This document shows positions 24,801-33,225 of a stretch of DNA of 37,345 nt, piece after piece (the first letter of the stretch is position 1; every line of letters begins with the position of its first letter). The DNA lies in assembly GCA_013360945.1 (NCBI GenBank), contig JABWAQ010000025.1:1-37345 (forward strand), read 5' to 3'. This DNA is from Candidatus Brocadia sp. GTDB lineage: Bacteria > Planctomycetota > Brocadiia > Brocadiales > Brocadiaceae. The translations under genes and the position numbers were made by a program. Below the pieces are notes generated by a model. That model worked only from the letters and a program-made list of their open reading frames with translations. It did not search any database and was not told the DNA's origin.

Positions 24801-25299
24801 GATTTTTTTTACCTTTTTCTTATCCATAATGTTTGTTGCTATTGGCCTTGGTTTCCTGAATTATTACGAGAGAACAGGTTTTTCATCCCAAAAAACCATA
24901 CGTTACTACTGTGGTGATAAAGAGGAAGAACTTGATACACCTCTATCGGCCGAGGAAAACAGGGCCAAACTGGAAGAAGGCCTGTTTTTCCCGAAGTCCT
25001 ATCGGGAGCTACTAGAGGTTACCCACACCCATATTTTTTCAATCCCTGTCGTTGTGTTTATTCTCTCCCGTATTCTGGCTATGACCCATACCCGGGAAGG
25101 GTTAAAGATTACGATCTATAGTGTTTCATTTATGGGGATCATATTGAACCTGGCAGCCCCATGGCTTATCAGATACGTATCCCCTCATTTTGTAATTACC
25201 TTTACCATCTCCAACATTCTCCTCATTCTGAGCTTTGGGGCCTATATATTCATTCCTCTTTACGAAATGTGGTTTAAAATAGATCATAGCGCAGCGTAG
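24763..25299 (+). CDS. Four-helix membrane protein with a His-x-His motif, linked to the ApbE fusion
   Basis: I choose ATG 24763, preceded by aaaggag at good spacing; an upstream start at 24745 has no ribosome site. The 178-residue product has about four transmembrane helices (about 13-35, 87-108, 115-140, 145-172). The first helix is followed by an approximately 50-residue soluble loop containing YYCGDKEEEL. The sequence LLEVTHTHIFSIP just before the second helix places histidines near the membrane surface, where they could bind heme or metal. I do not recognise a named family. It overlaps the end of the ApbE fusion gene by 38 bp, so the two are translationally coupled. It may anchor the flavin protein or carry electrons to it. 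Confidence 0.8.
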   Translation: MSTGMWSLPASNKIFFTFFLSIMFVAIGLGFLNYYERTGFSSQKTIRYYCGDKEEELDTPLSAEENRAKLEEGLFFPKSYRELLEVTHTHIFSIPVVVFILSRILAMTHTREGLKITIYSVSFMGIILNLAAPWLIRYVSPHFVITFTISNILLILSFGAYIFIPLYEMWFKIDHSAA

Positions 25300-25460
25300 C
25301 CAGCGCCAAATTTCCCCTTCTTGCGATTTTAACGTTTCATAATTTTCTGTTTCCTGGTCAACAAACAGTTCGTTTAAAAACTGCTTAAAGATATTGACAA
25401 AAAGAAGCCTGATAGGTAACATTTGATGTCCTTTATTTATCCATAAATTTCATATTGATA

Positions 25461-26339
25461 ATGATTTCAATGCATTTCGGAACCGTCTGTATCATTGGAC
25501 CGGGACTTATTGGTGGCTCTATAGGCCTGGGGCTAAAAAAAAGAAATTTGGTAAAAACCGTCATTGGTGTGGGTCACCGGGCTTCATCCATAGAAAATGC
25601 CTTGAAGGTGCATGCCATTGATATCGGAATCCTAAATCCTGAGGAGGCGGTGAAAAATGCGGATATTGTCATACTCGCTACAGCGGTAAACAAGATTGTC
25701 AACTCTGCCAGAAAAGTTATCCCATTCATGAAAAGTAAAGCCATCCTCACCGATGTAGGCAGTACAAAAAGCTACATCGTTCAACAAATAACTCATCATA
25801 TGAGAAAAGACATTGCATTTGTTGGCGCTCATCCTATTGCAGGATCGGAGCAAAGAGGCGTTGAGTTCGCTTCACCGGACCTTTTTGAAGGTTGCAACTG
25901 CATCATAACGCCTTTCAACAAGAATTCAATGGGGTTGGAAACGGTTTCTTCCTTGTGGCAATTTTTGGGAGCCAACATTATTTATTTGAACCCGGAACAG
26001 CATGATGAAATGCTTGCTTTTGTGAGTCATCTGCCCCATCTGATCGCTTCCTGTTTGATAAATTCAATCAAACAGGAGCACCTCACTTATGGTGCTAGTG
26101 GATTACGGGACACTACAAGGATCGCATCCGGTGACCCGGAGCTATGGGTAGATATTTTTGATCAAAATCGCGAAAATGTTATAAAATCGATCGACCAATT
26201 TATGGTTGAGCTTGCCGGGTTTAAAAATGATCTCGTAAGGAATGACAATATGACGCTACTTGATAGATTAAAAAAGGCAAAGGTGTCACGGGATAACGTA
26301 TTTCGCAATAACACAACAACAAAAGGCATAAACAAGTAA
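25461..26339 (+). CDS. tyrA: Prephenate dehydrogenase
   Basis: The protein of about 292 residues begins with an NAD-binding Rossmann motif (VCIIGPGLIGGSIGLGL). The family-specific TDVGSTK follows at about 97-103, AHPIAGSEQRGVEFAS at about 122-137, and HDEMLAFVSHLPHLIAS at about 185-201. These mark TyrA, which oxidises prephenate to 4-hydroxyphenylpyruvate in tyrosine synthesis. The protein appears cytoplasmic and lacks an ACT or chorismate mutase domain. The start is uncertain: TTG 25455, ATG 25461 and ATG 25470 are all in frame and none has a convincing ribosome site. I take 25461. The purL gene follows by 5 bp, so the two are likely co-transcribed. Confidence 0.93.
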   Translation: MISMHFGTVCIIGPGLIGGSIGLGLKKRNLVKTVIGVGHRASSIENALKVHAIDIGILNPEEAVKNADIVILATAVNKIVNSARKVIPFMKSKAILTDVGSTKSYIVQQITHHMRKDIAFVGAHPIAGSEQRGVEFASPDLFEGCNCIITPFNKNSMGLETVSSLWQFLGANIIYLNPEQHDEMLAFVSHLPHLIASCLINSIKQEHLTYGASGLRDTTRIASGDPELWVDIFDQNRENVIKSIDQFMVELAGFKNDLVRNDNMTLLDRLKKAKVSRDNVFRNNTTTKGINK

Positions 26340-26344
26340 GTTCT

Positions 26345-29221
26345 ATGTATTCAAGAATCGAAGTGTTTTTTAAGAAAGAATTCTCCGATCCCTTCGGAGA
26401 CAATATACGGTCTGAAATTGAGACATTCGGTTTCTCTGGGGTAACAAATGTCAGGGTCCGCCATGTCTATATCATTTTTGGAAATGTAAGCAAAAACAAT
26501 CAGGACACTATTGCTCAAAAACTCCTGGCGGACGCCATTGCCCAGGACTATGAATGCAATCCTGCCATATTTACCAAGACAGGGGAGAACGGCTTTTCGC
26601 CCCTGCATATTGTGGAAATCAGCCGTAAACCAGGCGTCATGGACCCCGTTGAACAATCAGTATTAAGGGCAGTTCGTGATATGGGGATACTCATAGATGG
26701 TGTTAAAACCGCTCAAAAGTATGTAATTGATGGAAATATATCAAATGAGGCAATCCGCAGCATAGCAACCAAGGTCCTGGCAAACACCAAGATAGAAGAT
26801 GTCTTTATTTATCCCGAAACCCCCAATTACGAGCTTGGCAATATTCAGTATACCCTTAAAAAGCAGACCGTACCGTTATTACATGCAGACAGTAAACAAT
26901 TGGAAGAAATAAGTATCCGTGGTCAGTTATCCTTGAATTTACCGGAGATGCAATCTATCCAGAAATATTACAAATCTATTAATCGGGAACCTGCCGACAT
27001 CGAACTCGAAACCATTGCACAGACATGGTCTGAACACTGTGTCCACAAAACCTTTAAAGGTATTATTGATTTCAACGGGAACAAAATCGACAACCTATTA
27101 AAAAACACTATTATGAAAGTCACCAGTGAACTCAACAAGCCCTGGTGTATCTCTGTATTTAAAGACAACGCAGGCATTGTTCAGTTTGATGATTATAACA
27201 ATATTTGTTTTAAGGTAGAGACCCACAACCACCCATCCGCCATCGAACCTTATGGAGGCGCCAATACAGGCGTCGGGGGTGTTGTCCGGGATATCATGGG
27301 CACTGGATTAGGTGGGAAACCCATCCTTAATACCGATGTATTCTGTTTTGGCCTTCCAGACACACCCTTAGATAAAATTCCCAAAGGTGTTTTACATCCA
27401 AAAAGGATCTTTAAGGGCGTTGTTGCAGGCGTACGAGATTACGGCAACCGCATGGGCATCCCCACGGTCAATGGCGCTATCTTTTTTGATGAAAGATATA
27501 TTGGTAATCCTTTGGTTTTTTGTGGAACGGTAGGCCTCATACCAAAAGATAAGTGTCAAAAAGAGGCCCATCCTGACGACCTCATTGTTGTCGCCGGTGG
27601 CAGAACGGGACGCGACGGCATCCATGGCGCCACGTTTTCTTCTGCAGAGTTACATGAGCATTCCGAACAGATGTCGGGTGGCGCTGTGCAGATCGGCAAT
27701 GCAATAACGCAAAAAATGTTGCTGGACACCCTTTTGCAAGCCCGTGACCTGGGGCTGTACAATTGCATCACCGATTGTGGAGCAGGAGGTCTATCCTCCG
27801 CAGTAGGTGAAATGGGGCAAGACTTGGGGGCGCACGTTCATCTGGAGAAGGTACCCCTTAAATACGTAGGTCTTTCCTATACTGAGATATGGATCTCCGA
27901 GTCACAAGAACGGATGGTACTCGCCGTCCCACCGGAAAAAGAGCATGAGATCCTTGAATTATTTAAGTCAGAAAACGTTGAGGCGACGGTCATCGGAAGA
28001 TTCACCAACGATAAAATGTTGCGCCTGTTTTACAATTCTCAATTGGTCGGCGAAATAGAAATGGATTTTCTCCACAAGGGCATACCCAGGTTAGAACGCA
28101 AGGCCACATGGCATAGACCCACCCATGAAGAACCTGCCCTACCCGAAAAAGAAGATTATGGGCCTGATTTAAAGAAGATACTTTCTTCATGGAATGTCTG
28201 CAGTAAAGAATGGATCATACGCCAATACGACCATGAGGTACAGGGCGGGAGCGTCCTGAAACCCCTTCAAGGCGTACACAATGACGGACCGGGCGATGCC
28301 TGCATTGTTACTCCAGTTCTGGGTTCCAGAAAAGGTGTTATCGTATCCAATGGCATGAACCCGCGATATGGAGACATCGACCCGTATCACATGGCCGCAT
28401 CCGCTATTGATGAGGCGCTCAGGCAGATCATTGCCGTTGGTGGAAATCTGGAACAGGTTGCACTTTTAGACAACTTCTGCTGGGGTAACACCAATAAACC
28501 TGACCGTCTCGGCAGTCTCGTAAGGGCGGCACAAGCATGCTATGACACCGCCAAAGCATATGGAACTCCATTCATCTCTGGAAAAGACAGTCTGAATAAC
28601 GAATTCGTCACTGACAAAGAAACGATTGTGATCCCGCCTACTTTACTTATTTCGGCGGTTGCAATAATGGAAGATGTGAGGAATGCCGTATCCATGGATG
28701 TCAAGGAACCCGATAATCTGATTTATATTGTTGGCCTTACGCGTACAGAGTTAGGCGGTTCCCATTATTACTACGTACACGGATACAAAGGGAACACTGT
28801 CCCTGTGGCAGATGCGGTCTTAGGGAAAAAAGTTATGAATGCCTTATCACAAGCAACAAAAAGCAGAATTGTAGAGTCCTGTCATGATTGTTCAGAAGGC
28901 GGTCTTGTCGTTGCAGCCGCAGAAATGGCATTTGCCGGTGGTTATGGCATGACACTTAACCTTTCTACCGTTGTCACAGAAGGGTCTATCAATAGGAACG
29001 ACACCATTCTTTTTTCCGAATCAAACAGCCGCTTTATCGTTGAAGTACGACCTGAGCATCAGAAACAATTTGAAAAATTAGTAAAGGATATTCCTTGCGG
29101 TCTGTTGGGAGAGGTTACACCGGAACCACTACTTAAGATATACGGTTTAACCAACAAACTCATTGTTAACGAAAATATTAACGATTTGAAAGAGGCGTGG
29201 CAATCACCGCTGAGGTGGTAA
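26345..29221 (+). CDS. purL: Phosphoribosylformylglycinamidine synthase PurL with N-terminal PurS-like repeats
   Basis: The protein has 958 residues, longer than the small PurL (about 730) and shorter than the fused PurL (about 1200-1300). Two PurS-like units (about 1-75 and 90-160; EVFFKKEFSDPFGDNI and QSVLRAVRDMGI) precede the linker domain (ETIAQTWSEHCVHKTFKG, about 222-239). The two AIR-synthase-like halves contain KVETHNHPSAIEPYGGANTG, CITDCGAGGLSSAVGEMG and, in the second half, SGKDSLNNEF. With PurQ and glutamine it converts FGAR to FGAM using ATP. A separate purS is not in the window, and the N-terminal repeats may replace it. It is 5 bp downstream of tyrA and remote from purQ. Confidence 0.94.
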   Translation: MYSRIEVFFKKEFSDPFGDNIRSEIETFGFSGVTNVRVRHVYIIFGNVSKNNQDTIAQKLLADAIAQDYECNPAIFTKTGENGFSPLHIVEISRKPGVMDPVEQSVLRAVRDMGILIDGVKTAQKYVIDGNISNEAIRSIATKVLANTKIEDVFIYPETPNYELGNIQYTLKKQTVPLLHADSKQLEEISIRGQLSLNLPEMQSIQKYYKSINREPADIELETIAQTWSEHCVHKTFKGIIDFNGNKIDNLLKNTIMKVTSELNKPWCISVFKDNAGIVQFDDYNNICFKVETHNHPSAIEPYGGANTGVGGVVRDIMGTGLGGKPILNTDVFCFGLPDTPLDKIPKGVLHPKRIFKGVVAGVRDYGNRMGIPTVNGAIFFDERYIGNPLVFCGTVGLIPKDKCQKEAHPDDLIVVAGGRTGRDGIHGATFSSAELHEHSEQMSGGAVQIGNAITQKMLLDTLLQARDLGLYNCITDCGAGGLSSAVGEMGQDLGAHVHLEKVPLKYVGLSYTEIWISESQERMVLAVPPEKEHEILELFKSENVEATVIGRFTNDKMLRLFYNSQLVGEIEMDFLHKGIPRLERKATWHRPTHEEPALPEKEDYGPDLKKILSSWNVCSKEWIIRQYDHEVQGGSVLKPLQGVHNDGPGDACIVTPVLGSRKGVIVSNGMNPRYGDIDPYHMAASAIDEALRQIIAVGGNLEQVALLDNFCWGNTNKPDRLGSLVRAAQACYDTAKAYGTPFISGKDSLNNEFVTDKETIVIPPTLLISAVAIMEDVRNAVSMDVKEPDNLIYIVGLTRTELGGSHYYYVHGYKGNTVPVADAVLGKKVMNALSQATKSRIVESCHDCSEGGLVVAAAEMAFAGGYGMTLNLSTVVTEGSINRNDTILFSESNSRFIVEVRPEHQKQFEKLVKDIPCGLLGEVTPEPLLKIYGLTNKLIVNENINDLKEAWQSPLRW

Positions 29222-29446
29222 AACAACATTTCTGTAACAGTTTTGTTGGGTGGGCTTCGTCGTGAACCTTCGGCGTGAGCTCAGTCGAACACGCTCAGGC
29301 GAACGATTAAGCATAAGCGAATCTATCATGTTGCCCTGGATAAATTTAAAAACATATTGCTAGTGCTTTTTTCGTACATTTCGTGGGTTCTTAAAGGAAG
29401 AGAGAGAGGGTTGTAAAGCCAAATTACATCTGATATACTAAACTTC

Positions 29447-29815
29447 GTGAAAAATGGAAAGATTAGAAAATACGCGGATTTAAGCGAAAAATACTTACAT
29501 GACGCTGAAATACTCCTGGAGAAGGGCGATCTATCACAGGCATCTGAAAAACTCTGGGGCGCAACGGTCACGATTGTTAAAGCAATTGCCACACAACGCA
29601 GGAAAACGCTGAAAACCCATGAGGGTATAAAGTTCTTCCTGGCAGAGATTGCACGTGAGCTCAAAGACGAAAGCGTCAATAGCATATCACTCATAGCAGA
29701 AGGGGTGCATCAAAACTTCTATGAAAACGCAGAACACCCCGATTCTGTCAAAAAAGGCGCAAAGACGATAAAACAATTTGTCACACGGATGCGCAACCGG
29801 TTTAGCCTTAATTAA
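29447..29815 (+). CDS. PaREP1/HEPN-like small protein
   Basis: The 122-residue, nearly all-helical protein begins at GTG 29447. Its layout (YADLSEKYLHDAEILLEKGDLSQASEKLWGATVTIVKAIA, then a second long helix ending KQFVTRMRNRF) is that of the PaREP1 branch of the HEPN superfamily. HEPN proteins are often RNases or partners of nucleotidyltransferases in toxin-antitoxin modules, but no RxxxxH catalytic motif is obvious to me. No partner gene is adjacent. It lies in a gene-poor accessory patch with a decayed mazF directly downstream, so it may be a surviving part of a lost module. Confidence 0.7.
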   Translation: MKNGKIRKYADLSEKYLHDAEILLEKGDLSQASEKLWGATVTIVKAIATQRRKTLKTHEGIKFFLAEIARELKDESVNSISLIAEGVHQNFYENAEHPDSVKKGAKTIKQFVTRMRNRFSLN

Positions 29816-29878
29816 TTCACTACCTTCATTTTGCCTGACTATAAATAAAAAAATTAAAGAGAACGAAAGTTGGGTTTC

Positions 29879-30190
29879 CATTTATTACACCCGGGAAAAT
29901 AAAGATACTGCAACATCAAGAAGACAGGCAGGCGTCGCCCGGCGGTGGTACTTTCACCGGGGTTGTATAATGAAAAAGTTAAACTGGCCATTTTCTGTCC
30001 TGTTACAAACCAAATCAAAGGTTATCCTTTTGAAGTGATCATGCCTGACGGCTTGCCCGTGAGCGGAGTAATTTTAGCAGACCAGATTAAGAGTTTAGAC
30101 TGGCGTGTTCGGGATGCAGAATGGATATGCACCTTACCACATCGGGTAGTGGCAGAGGTATTGCAGAAACTTGGCACATTGCTATCATGA
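29879..30190 (+). pseudogene. Degraded MazF-type mRNA interferase
   Basis: The in-frame segment from about 29924 reads TGRRRPAVVLSPG, then AIFCPVTNQIKGYPFEV, PDGLPVSGVILADQIKSLDW and a C-terminal VVAEVLQKLGTLL, which is the body of MazF. The N-terminal part is broken. An in-frame stop lies at 29900, and the expected TAGHxE block is only legible by shifting frame around 29904-29923 (gat act gca, then cat caa gaa). The upstream strand of the fold and a start codon cannot be found in frame. No mazE is visible in front. An open frame of 81 codons from GTG 29945 remains but would lack the N-terminal strand needed for toxin function. Confidence 0.8.
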
Positions 30191-30282
30191 CAAAGGCACA
30201 CGATAATGAAGATGAAACGGGAGTTACCTTAACCCGAACAAGTTGGAAAAGATAAAATCGAAAGTACGAAATTCGTAAGTCG

Positions 30283-30313
30283 ACCCTGTCAGGGTTTAAA
30301 ACCCTGACAGGGT
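30283..30313. repeat. Perfect palindrome, 15-bp arms around one base
   Basis: accctgtcagggttt (30283-30297) and aaaccctgacagggt (30299-30313) are exact complements separated by one A. Each arm is itself nearly palindromic (ccctgtcaggg). It lies 50 bp before the alpha/beta hydrolase start and after the mazF remnant. It resembles GTCAGGGTTT-type palindromic repeats found dispersed in many genomes. It could form a strong hairpin in the hydrolase leader mRNA. Confidence 0.85.
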
Positions 30314-30362
30314 TAATTTTATTCAGAGTCAATCCAGGAGATTTAATTTTTGGAGGACGAAT

Positions 30363-31826
30363 ATGAACATGATTACATTTGGCAAACGAATTCTCTCATG
30401 GATCATAACGCTTACGGGATGTCTGGTGGCAGTTATCTTCACGATCATCCTGATTCGCGGTTTTGATGCCAGGCGCATGCCGGATTTGAAGATCTGGCAT
30501 ACCGCCCGCCTGTCTCCTGAATTTAAAGCCAGTGACATGGAACCTGGCTTCACGTTTGTGGACTATCTCAAACGGGAAGATAGGCTCTTTGCGGATTTAA
30601 GCCGGTCCGTTTATCAACAGATCGCCGTAAATGATCAACATGTCTTTAACAGGTACTACACAGAATCATTTTGCCATCCTGACCGTCAGGAAAAGAACTG
30701 GAACAGGACTTTTGAACTCCATTCTGAGCATCCAAAAGGTGGCGTTCTCCTTTTACATGGATTATCGGACGGTCCCTACTCCATGAGAGCGCTGGCGCAT
30801 ATTTTTTACCGGCAAGGGTATTATGTCCTGGTTCCACGGTTACCGGGACATGGGACAATACCGGGAATGTTGAAGAATACTGCGTGGAAGGACTGGGTGG
30901 CGGCGACGGATTTAGCGGCGCATCATGTTCGTTCTGTAATAGGCTCCGATGCGCCATTTTTACTCGGCGGTTATTCCAACGGAGGGTTGATCGCTGTTTA
31001 TTACGCGCTGAACATGGTCAATAACGAATCGCCGATGAAGCCACAAAAATTATTTCTTTTCTCACCGGCCATTGGTATTACCCGGTTTGCCGCATTCTCT
31101 GGTTTGCACAGGGTGCTGAGCTTTATCCCATACTTTGAAAAAATTGCGTGGGAGTCCATCGCTCCGGAGTATGACCCGTTCAAGTACAATTCGTTTCCCA
31201 AAATTGCTGGCCATCAACTGTATCAGTTGACACGGGTGACGCAAAAATTGATCGACCATCTGAAGAAGAATAAAAAACTGGAACAACTTCCGCCTATTCA
31301 GACGTTTTCTTCCGTGGTTGATTCCACGGTTCTTACCCCTTCGCTGGTGACACATCTGTATAATCAGCTCAAACCAAACGGGCACGAACTCGTCCTTTTT
31401 GATGTGAATCGATTTTCTGCGTTAGAATCATTTATCAAAGACCGCCATGACGCTTTTTTAGGCAATCTCAAAGAAGCATCCGATCTTCCTTATGCATGGA
31501 CGCTTGTCACAAACCAGGCATCAGACACTTTGCGGATCGTTGCCGAGACGCGGACTGCATGTTCTGATGCTGTTACCCAGGAACCCTTGAATCTCGAGTG
31601 GCCCAGAGGGATTTATTCCCTGTCACATGTGGCGGTTCCATTTTCTCCTGATGACCCCCTTTATGGCGAAAGGGAGGATTTAAAAAAGAAGGGGGCTTTC
31701 GTTTTGGGAATGGCTGAACCACGGGGAGAAAAAGGGGTTTTAGAAGTCCCGGTTGATCAATTGATGCGTCTCCGCTATAACCCCTTCTTTGCTTATATGG
31801 AACGCCGCATTGTGGAGTCGATGTGA
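30363..31826 (+). CDS. Membrane-anchored alpha/beta hydrolase
   Basis: The 487-residue protein has an N-terminal transmembrane segment (about 12-32, IITLTGCLVAVIFTIILI) and a lipase/esterase-like fold behind it. The oxyanion loop reads GGVLLLHGLSDGPYS (about 125-139). The nucleophile is Ser in GGYSNGG (about 199-205), an Asp candidate lies in SSVVDSTVLTPS, and a late His in YSLSHVAVPF completes a Ser-Asp-His triad. The body faces the periplasm or cytoplasm depending on topology; the basic residues GKR before the helix suggest an N-in topology with a periplasmic catalytic domain. The substrate is unknown. A ggagg site precedes the ATG by 7 nt. It is longer than typical (about 300), mainly in the C-terminal part. 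Confidence 0.85.
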   Translation: MNMITFGKRILSWIITLTGCLVAVIFTIILIRGFDARRMPDLKIWHTARLSPEFKASDMEPGFTFVDYLKREDRLFADLSRSVYQQIAVNDQHVFNRYYTESFCHPDRQEKNWNRTFELHSEHPKGGVLLLHGLSDGPYSMRALAHIFYRQGYYVLVPRLPGHGTIPGMLKNTAWKDWVAATDLAAHHVRSVIGSDAPFLLGGYSNGGLIAVYYALNMVNNESPMKPQKLFLFSPAIGITRFAAFSGLHRVLSFIPYFEKIAWESIAPEYDPFKYNSFPKIAGHQLYQLTRVTQKLIDHLKKNKKLEQLPPIQTFSSVVDSTVLTPSLVTHLYNQLKPNGHELVLFDVNRFSALESFIKDRHDAFLGNLKEASDLPYAWTLVTNQASDTLRIVAETRTACSDAVTQEPLNLEWPRGIYSLSHVAVPFSPDDPLYGEREDLKKKGAFVLGMAEPRGEKGVLEVPVDQLMRLRYNPFFAYMERRIVESM

Positions 31827-32157
31827 AGACAATGCGGGGCAGTTGAGGTTGTGCAAGCCTGCAAAACATTTGATCTAACAGGTATGAGTCCTTTACGGGG
31901 TTAACAGATGCAATTCTGTTTCAAGAGGCGGCGTTACATGCCTTGCCCTTGTTTGCGCAGACAACCAGCTTAAAGACGAACCAAATCCGATGCGAAAGGC
32001 AGCGCCTTTATAGGCAGGGAGCGTATCCGTTCCCTGGCGCAAAGGGTGATTCTGAATTATGTGAGCCGAATTGTTTCGAGCACAAAAAACCTGATAAACG
32101 TAGGTTTACTGCTCACGGAAAAGCTACCAGGCACGCGGACGATATTGTCATAATTGC
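31827..32157. other. 331-bp gap between convergent hydrolase and alcohol dehydrogenase genes
   Basis: No intact gene is visible. A 72-codon plus-strand frame (31943-32161) ends RHADDIVIIA, faintly like the YADD box of reverse transcriptases, but the rest gives no match. The region may be a decayed insertion. Confidence 0.35.
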
Positions 32158-33186
32158 TTAAATTTTTAAAACAATCTTTCCAAAATTTTCCCTGTTTAAC
32201 ATCTTCTGCTGTGCGGCTGAGGCATCTTTCAAGGGGAATGTACTGTCAATAACAGGTCTTAACTTTCCCAATTCCACAAGGCTTAATACGTCCAGAAGTT
32301 CCTTCTTGCTGCCCATGTAACAACCCATAATCGCATGCTGTTTCATGTATAATAACCGGAGTTCCACTGCCACCTGCGGCCCACTCGTCGCCCCGCACAC
32401 TACCATCCGTCCGCCCTTGGCAAGGCATTGAAGATTTTTTTCCCAGGTATCAGGCCCGATATGTTCAAAGATAAGGTCCGCCCCTTTATTATTCGTTATT
32501 CCCTTTACCCTTTCTGCATAATTCTCTTTCGAATAGTCTATAACCTGGTCAGCACCCAATTGTTTCGCCTTTTCCAATTTTTCCTTCCCCCGGGCAGTGG
32601 TAATCACGTTTGCGCCGGCCAGACGGGCAATCTGGATGGCGGCGCTTCCAATGCCGCTCCCAGCCGCATGGATCAATACATTTTCACCTGGTTTGAGTTG
32701 CCCTCGCGTAATCAGCATGTGCCATGCCGTTAAAAAGACCAGAGGAACGGCCGCCCATTCCTCAAACGAATATTTATTGGAGATGGGAATAATATTGTCC
32801 ACATGTGCCCTGGCAAATTCTGCATACCCTCCCTGCATCTGAAATCCCATGATCTTGAAACTATTACACATGCTGTCGTTGTTCGTGATGCAATACACAC
32901 ATTTCCTGCAGCGGACGCCAGGGGCAATAATGACCCTATCACCCGGCCTGAAGTTCTTGACTTCCATACCTACCTCATCTATTTCCCCGGCAATGTCACT
33001 CCCTGAAATATGTGGCATAGGGATCTCTACACCGGGCAATCCCTGTCTCATCCAGATATCCAAATGATTTATAGCGCAGGCCTTTACCTTTACCATCACT
33101 TCATACGGGGAAATTTTCGGTTTCTCCATATCTGTGTAGACCAATTTCTCTACTCCGCCATTTTCATAAAAAACGACCGCCTTCAT
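32158..33186 (-). CDS. Zinc-type MDR alcohol dehydrogenase / quinone reductase-like oxidoreductase
   Basis: The 342-residue MDR-superfamily protein is of normal length. The GroES-like N-terminal half contains INHLDIWMRQGLPG and PHISGSDIAGEIDEVG. The structural zinc site is formed by cysteines in RCRKCVYCITNNDSMC (about 92-107). The catalytic region AINHLD has His/Asp in place of the usual catalytic Cys, as in many zinc-binding quinone-reductase-like members. The Rossmann half has IHAAGSGIGSAAIQIARLAGA (about 170-190). It probably reduces a carbonyl or enone using NAD(P)H; the substrate is unknown. The ATG has aaaggag 9 nt upstream. It follows dapA in the same direction after 39 bp, suggesting co-transcription. 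Confidence 0.88.
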   Translation of the reverse strand: MKAVVFYENGGVEKLVYTDMEKPKISPYEVMVKVKACAINHLDIWMRQGLPGVEIPMPHISGSDIAGEIDEVGMEVKNFRPGDRVIIAPGVRCRKCVYCITNNDSMCNSFKIMGFQMQGGYAEFARAHVDNIIPISNKYSFEEWAAVPLVFLTAWHMLITRGQLKPGENVLIHAAGSGIGSAAIQIARLAGANVITTARGKEKLEKAKQLGADQVIDYSKENYAERVKGITNNKGADLIFEHIGPDTWEKNLQCLAKGGRMVVCGATSGPQVAVELRLLYMKQHAIMGCYMGSKKELLDVLSLVELGKLRPVIDSTFPLKDASAAQQKMLNRENFGKIVLKI

Positions 33187-33225
33187 AATATATCTCCTTT
33201 TATTTTCTCTTCTGACTCGTCCGGT

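Noticed and set aside
25126..25422. Minus-strand 98-codon frame between the membrane-protein gene and tyrA
   Set aside because: Most of it is antisense to the membrane-protein gene and no family resemblance is visible.
31943..32161. RHADDIVIIA, resembling the YADD box of a group II intron reverse transcriptase
   Set aside because: The match is only about ten residues, the first position is His rather than Tyr, and the rest of the frame shows no RT motifs.
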